The notes below the pieces were generated by a model. It saw nothing but the letters and a program-made list of their open reading frames with translations. It was not told where the DNA came from and made no database searches. Shown one piece after another: positions 60,101 to 64,000 of a DNA stretch of 64,000 bases. How positions within the stretch are numbered: position 1 is the stretch's first letter; each line of letters begins with the position of its first letter. Made by a program: the position numbers and the translations under genes. The stretch spans positions 9,941,865 to 10,005,864 of the forward strand of contig CAJINV010000001.1 of NCBI GenBank assembly GCA_905178155.1, given 5' to 3'. This DNA is from Amoebophrya sp. A120 (lineage: Eukaryota > Sar > Dinophyceae > Syndiniales > Amoebophryaceae).

Positions 60101-62097
60101 CTTGGACGGGTCTCACCCCGGTGGAAGTCAGTAGCTACAACCCCGCCACTGATGGTGCGAACGGCACGAATGGAACAAACGGAACTAACAGCACGCTGCG
60201 TGTGCTGTCCGAGGGGGACGGTTTGCAGATCGGAAATGACCATCACGACGCGCACGAGGACGAGGGTAGTACGATTGAGGGGCAGGCTTCGTCTAGTTCT
60301 AGCAGGAGGCCGCGTGATGGTCTCACGTACAATGTTGAGCAGAAGAAAATCACAGGAGACAGTCCTTCTTCGTCTTCTACGTCAAATGGCGTTGAGGGTG
60401 ATGCAGCGTCACGGGATGTCACGAATCAGAATTCATGGCTCTCGAACGCCTGGAAGCGGTTCGCACGCTGGATGTCGCCGGGCGTGTTTCTCGCTACGCC
60501 GACGTCGCAGCACCCTCGAGGAGTGATAGAGCCATTAACTGCCGGAACAACTGGAGTCGTCATCAAGCTGCTTCCTGTTGGCAGCACGAAAGACCACGTG
60601 GAGCAGAAGAGCAGGATACCAATAGGAGAGCTGGAAGTTGTTCGTCTTTCCCCTTCAGATCCTAACTTCGACGGCCCACCGGACCAAGCCTCGGAGCATT
60701 CTCCAGACACAACATCCAACGCTCTAGTCGTGCCGCCACAAGGTTTCCTGCTAGACAGCACGTCGGGTCTTTTCGCTGCAGACGTGGACGAACATCGGCA
60801 CAGCGACGCGTCTGCGATGTGTCACCTGGTCGCACACGAAGTCGGGGGCTACGGTAGTAGTTCTCCGTGGAGCAATCCGCTACGACCGACTGCGCAGGAT
60901 GCGGAGTCTCCGAGTTCCCCGTCGCCAAAAAGTTCTTCAGAAGCGCTGGACACGACCTGGTCCGAGATTGGGGAACGACAGGCGAAGCTGCACGGCTTGC
61001 GGTCAGTGTTTACCAGGCGGGTCCGGGTGGAGTACGAAAAGAAAACGGGAACAGAGCAGCTACTCGTGGATTACGCGGGCCAATGGAGCGAAAGTCCGAC
61101 GAGTGCGGGTCGTGACAAAGCAGGCGCGGGTGCTAGTAGTGCAACACCTGCGGGGGGACGAGGAGTAGTTTCCTCATCGTCAACGCCAACTGCAGAAAAA
61201 ACGATCGCGGCACGCTCGTCGAAGCTCTCTTCGCTTCCTGCGGTGTTCAGTAGCCAAGGAGAAAGTAGAGATAAAAACCTCGACCGTCTTTCGATAGGCG
61301 CAGACAGCAGAAGCCTCGGGCTCGGGTCAGACGCGCAGAAATCTGCGGTGGATCACAAAACTTCTACGTCACGACCGTCAGTCGACGAGAAACTCGACCA
61401 GCAGAAAAATCCGCCGCAGAAAACAGGTTCCTTCCACTACACGTTTTCGCAAGATGGCGAGTTCGGCGTCGAAGCTACTGCGCAGAACGGCAACGACGAA
61501 ACTGACGATGTCAACATTTACTGGTGGGAGGGGCCTGGGGAGATGAAAGAGATACCTGTTTCCAGCCAGGAAGTCCTCGAATCGATGAAGGGGTTATGGA
61601 AGCAGAACAACCCTCGGGCGGTCTTTTCCCTCGCAACTCTAGTACAGCGCCTGCGCGCGATACAAGAGAGAAAACGGGATGAGGCGCTGGAACAGAAACG
61701 GATAAAAGAGCTGCTAGCCACGGTTTCTACTTCGAAGTCGGACAGAGCAGAGCAACACCAACAGCCCCAGGATAGTAGCGTAGCAACAGTGCTGTCGGCA
61801 ACGAGTACAGTAGCTCCCGGTGCTCCTCCTCCCGATAGCAAGGAGTCCGCGAAAAATCTTGCAGCACCGAGGGTGCCAGCGCAGAGTCGACGTCCGCAGA
61901 ATCCTAGAGAACGCGTTCCAAGTGACAACAAGGTTGATAGGACTCGAAGAATACGAAAAGAAGCGACGCCTCCTCCGCCGGGGCGTACGAACAGAGTACC
62001 GGAGCCAAGTCCGAGCTCCCTTTCGACCGGCAGTAGCGGCATGCAGCCCGGTTTCGCCACGAATTCTTTCGAGAATTGGAAAAACCGGGGGAGATAG
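57156..62097 (+). CDS. Type II membrane protein with two CELCKWP Cys-rich domains
   Basis: Seven exons by phase-consistent GT-AG modelling: 57156-57626, 57733-57873, 58442-58583, 58713-58895, 59033-59278, 59448-59853, 59985-62097; about 1,233 residues. Residues 1-157 are basic and soluble. Exon 2 encodes a membrane helix (IFMCIGVSFAAGCCGGVWYYL). Outside it come two homologous domains (about 240-390 and 420-570). Each is preceded by a poly-Thr linker and starts T-I-C-[VI]-G, has a central helix with a V-x-x-T-Y/I-[YE]-G segment, the core C-x-CELCKWP, and ends C-G-x-x-C. The last ~660 residues are Ser/Glu/Gln-rich and disordered. I do not recognise the domain. The gene could be two genes split near 59,300, but the exon phases join cleanly. 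The exon 3 start is the weakest boundary. Confidence 0.78.
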
Positions 62098-63057
62098 CAG
62101 TGTTTGCGTGGTGTCATCAACCAGCCCTACTCATGGGTTTGAAACAAATGAACCGACTTGTATCTCTTTAGCTACCTTCTTTTGTTTGCGAAAAGACTTT
62201 TGGAAGTTTTACTACCCCGTTGTAACAAAGCAATCTTGAACTTGGCTTAGCATCTTGAAAACTAATTACTTTGCAATCTAGATATCGCAGAACTTTGGAT
62301 AAACTCCATCAGGTCAACGTCAACGTTAAGAATTCGGAATAAACTTTTCATTAGCAGCTGCAAGCATGTTGCATTCGCTGAGTGATTGATTAACCCATTG
62401 CTGAAGAACTCTTTTTGCAGACTCCAACGCACCCAGCTTTTTTTCAAAATAGGCACGACAATTCACTCCGTTCGAGTCTCGACCGCAAGGCAAGGATAGG
62501 AAACGCTGAACCCTATAAAAATAGCTCTCTGTTCGCTCTCCTGTGCATCATCTCATGAACTTTTTCAGAATAGTAGCTTACTTCGTGTTGGCGGATCGTC
62601 GCATCGTCGTTGAAGTCGAATAGCGGTTCGTTACAAAGTCCGTATGCAAAAATATCGTTGCACTGTCGTGGACTGGGTCGTCATTTCGTATCACGTCATC
62701 GTCATCAATCTTGATACAACTCAATCGGTCTGATCTTGTCTTAGAAAATCTTGTTCATGCATATCGTTCGTTGTAGCCTATTTTTCCTGTTCTAGTAGAA
62801 GATGAAGAAAAGCAAAAGATAAATCATCTACTGTGCCATTTGTCATCCCGTGTCTTGTAGTGCTTGTTTTTTTTTAGCAACAGTGAGTAAGTTAACATTC
62901 CAATGAGTGGGCATCTCTAGTAGCCAAAAAAATTCAAGACTTTTGCAAGGTGCTTGAGGCTACCGTGCCTTGAGCACAGCCTTTCTATGGCAACAACGTG
63001 ACAAGGTAGTTCACACTATTACTGGTACTATCCGTACTACTAACTATCAGAAAGAAA
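62098..63057. other. Intergenic, nothing recognised
   Basis: AT-rich spacer before the EF-hand gene; no supported feature. Confidence 0.5.
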
Positions 63058-63801
63058 ATGGTAAACACGATTTCGGTTGCGGCCGCCGAATCGGCTGCGG
63101 ACGCTGGTGCTCCCGTTCTTACTAGTTCCCAGCGAGGTCCGGCGCGCCGGTCGCCGTCGACGCTGCACTTTCTGCGCAATATGTTTGACGAGGAAGAGGA
63201 GGTGATCCAGAAGCCGATCGTGATCAACCCAGTGTGCCGGGTGCTGCCCCCGCCGGACTACTCGCGTTTCGAGTTCTTGGCGCTGCCGAACCAGAAGGCT
63301 CGTTTGCCCATTTTCCCCCCGAAGCACCGCGAGCTGCCGTTGTCCTTTTTTCGCAACGTTTTCGCGGTTTTGTCGCTTCGTTTCGGGGACCGCAAGACCG
63401 GCGAGATTGCCGCGTCCCTCTTCGAGCGCGCGATGCGTCGCATTTGCCGCATCATCGGCGATCCGAAGCGCAAGATCGACACGGCGCGGTACGTATCAAA
63501 TGCAAAAATGTCTGGGTCTGGAAGAATGCTGCAAGTTTGTCATGCTTGTCTCACATGACTCTCGAATTTGTCATGCACATTACCCAAGATCCCCATTTTT
63601 CTGTCATGCAGAAACGCAGTTTGTAATGCAGAGTAGGCAACACCTAGAAGCTCAGAAACTTGTCGTGCTGAGCCAGCACTTGTGGCCTCCTCATGATACG
63701 CCAGCCAGCATCACAAGTTTCCAGACCCAGACACTTTTGCATTTGATAGTACGACGTCGATGGTTCCGGCGCGGTGGGCTGGTGGGAGTTTGTGTCCTGC
63801 T
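63058..63801 (+). CDS. EF-hand protein, 5' part (runs off the window)
   Basis: Exon 1 is 63058-63492 and exon 2 is 63750-63801; the gene continues beyond the window after a second intron starting at 63802. Exon 1 encodes 145 residues with an acidic motif (FDEEEEV), a Pro-rich segment and a basic helix (LFERAMRRICRIIG). Exon 2 completes a canonical EF-hand loop, D-V-D-G-S-G-A-V-G-W-W-E, with Ca2+ ligands at positions 1, 3, 5 and 12. The protein therefore probably binds calcium. Residues around the loop do not identify a subfamily. Both visible introns are TIR introners of one family; removing the first leaves consecutive Tyr codons (R-Y|Y-D) from the TAC duplication. Confidence 0.83.
63493..63749 (+). 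mobile_element. Introner element with TIRs forming an entire intron (family 1, copy 1)
   Basis: 257 bp. It starts GTATCAAATGCAAAAATGTC and its reverse-complemented end starts CTATCAAATGCAAAAGTGTC; both continue TGGGTCTGGAA, so the TIRs agree at 29 of 31 positions. They supply the GT and AG splice sites. TAC lies on both sides (63490-63492 and 63750-63752), consistent with a 3-bp target duplication. The interior repeats TTGTCATGC-like words and encodes nothing. Confidence 0.93.
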
Positions 63802-64000
63802 GTATCAATTGTAAAAATGTCTGGGTCTGGAAGATTGCAACTTGTCATGCTAAATCTGCAGCATGCAAAAATCTGTGTTGCATGATTACCAAAAGTCGTC
63901 CAGTTTTGACCAAGTCGGGAGGTAGTTTGTCATGCAGGATAGGCATTAGAAAGGTCTCGCAGAATCTGTCATGCTAGGTCCTGCATTCCAGACCTCATGG
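63802..64000 (+). mobile_element. Introner element, family 1, copy 2 (truncated by window end)
   Basis: Starts GTATCAATTGTAAAAATGTC then TGGGTCTGGAAGA, matching the left TIR of the copy at 63493, and shares internal TTGTCATGC words. It begins exactly at the predicted donor of intron 2, only 52 bases after copy 1 ends. The right TIR would lie beyond the window. Confidence 0.88.

Noticed and set aside
63490-63754. Non-canonical splice sites (TA-AG or GT-TA) at the first introner
   Set aside because: CGG TAC|GTATC...GATAG|TAC GAC is canonical GT-AG and in frame once the 3-bp duplication is accepted.

Overview
The window is nuclear DNA of a unicellular eukaryote. It has intron-rich protein genes with about 36 introns that can all be modelled as GT-AG, a beta-tubulin gene, a Na+/Ca2+-K+ exchanger, a MICAL-type monooxygenase and an XPD-family Fe-S helicase. 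It has no bacterial-style operons. Long one-strand gene runs, secreted Cys-rich and Thr/Asn-rich proteins and introner-type introns with terminal inverted repeats (TIRs) suggest an alveolate, perhaps a dinoflagellate or syndinian (Amoebophrya-like). That placement is inference; no rRNA or spliced-leader gene was found to test it.

Layout. 0-4.75 kb: two minus-strand genes, a partial pepsin-like protease homologue next to a 198-base gap, and a five-exon NCKX exchanger. 4.75-11.6 kb: a gene-poor strand-switch region made of a GC-rich block, an AT-rich core and a second GC-rich block. A non-autonomous LTR retrotransposon (6228-9641, 5-bp target duplication CTTGT) sits in the core. From 11.6 kb to the end every recognised gene is on the plus strand.

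11.65-19.74 kb: a head-to-tail duplication of 4,044 bp with no difference noticed between the copies. It gives two copies of a 2-oxoglutarate/Fe(II) oxygenase gene (the second without its signal-peptide start), two copies of a secreted orphan gene, and a 5' stub of the next gene. 19.57-25.4 kb: an 1,869-residue protein with a long disordered N-terminus and a C-terminal MICAL flavin monooxygenase domain. 26.3-30.4 kb: an RTEL1/FANCJ-like helicase with a Gln/Asn-rich N-terminus. 31.05-36.3 kb: a 1,602-residue secreted or type I membrane orphan protein. 36.6-37.8 kb: a low-complexity ORF.

38.5-45 kb: three tandem paralogues of a small Cys-rich membrane-anchored protein; one is intronless, and one carries a 1.28-kb intron that is itself a TIR element. 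46.1-47.8 kb: beta-tubulin. 48.6-50.9 kb: a secreted protein with a dense Asn-x-Thr repeat tract. 51.8-53.7 kb: a multipass membrane protein. 54.6-55.5 kb: a 209-residue orphan. 57.2-62.1 kb: a type II membrane protein with two copies of an unrecognised Cys-rich domain centred on CELCKWP. 63.06 kb to the end: the start of an EF-hand gene whose first two introns belong to one TIR introner family.

The most notable system is the introners. Two unrelated TIR families supply the GT and AG splice sites from their own termini and lie between 3-base direct repeats (TAC and AAT) in coding sequence. Paralogues and internal duplicates in the same window differ in intron content, which points to active intron gain.
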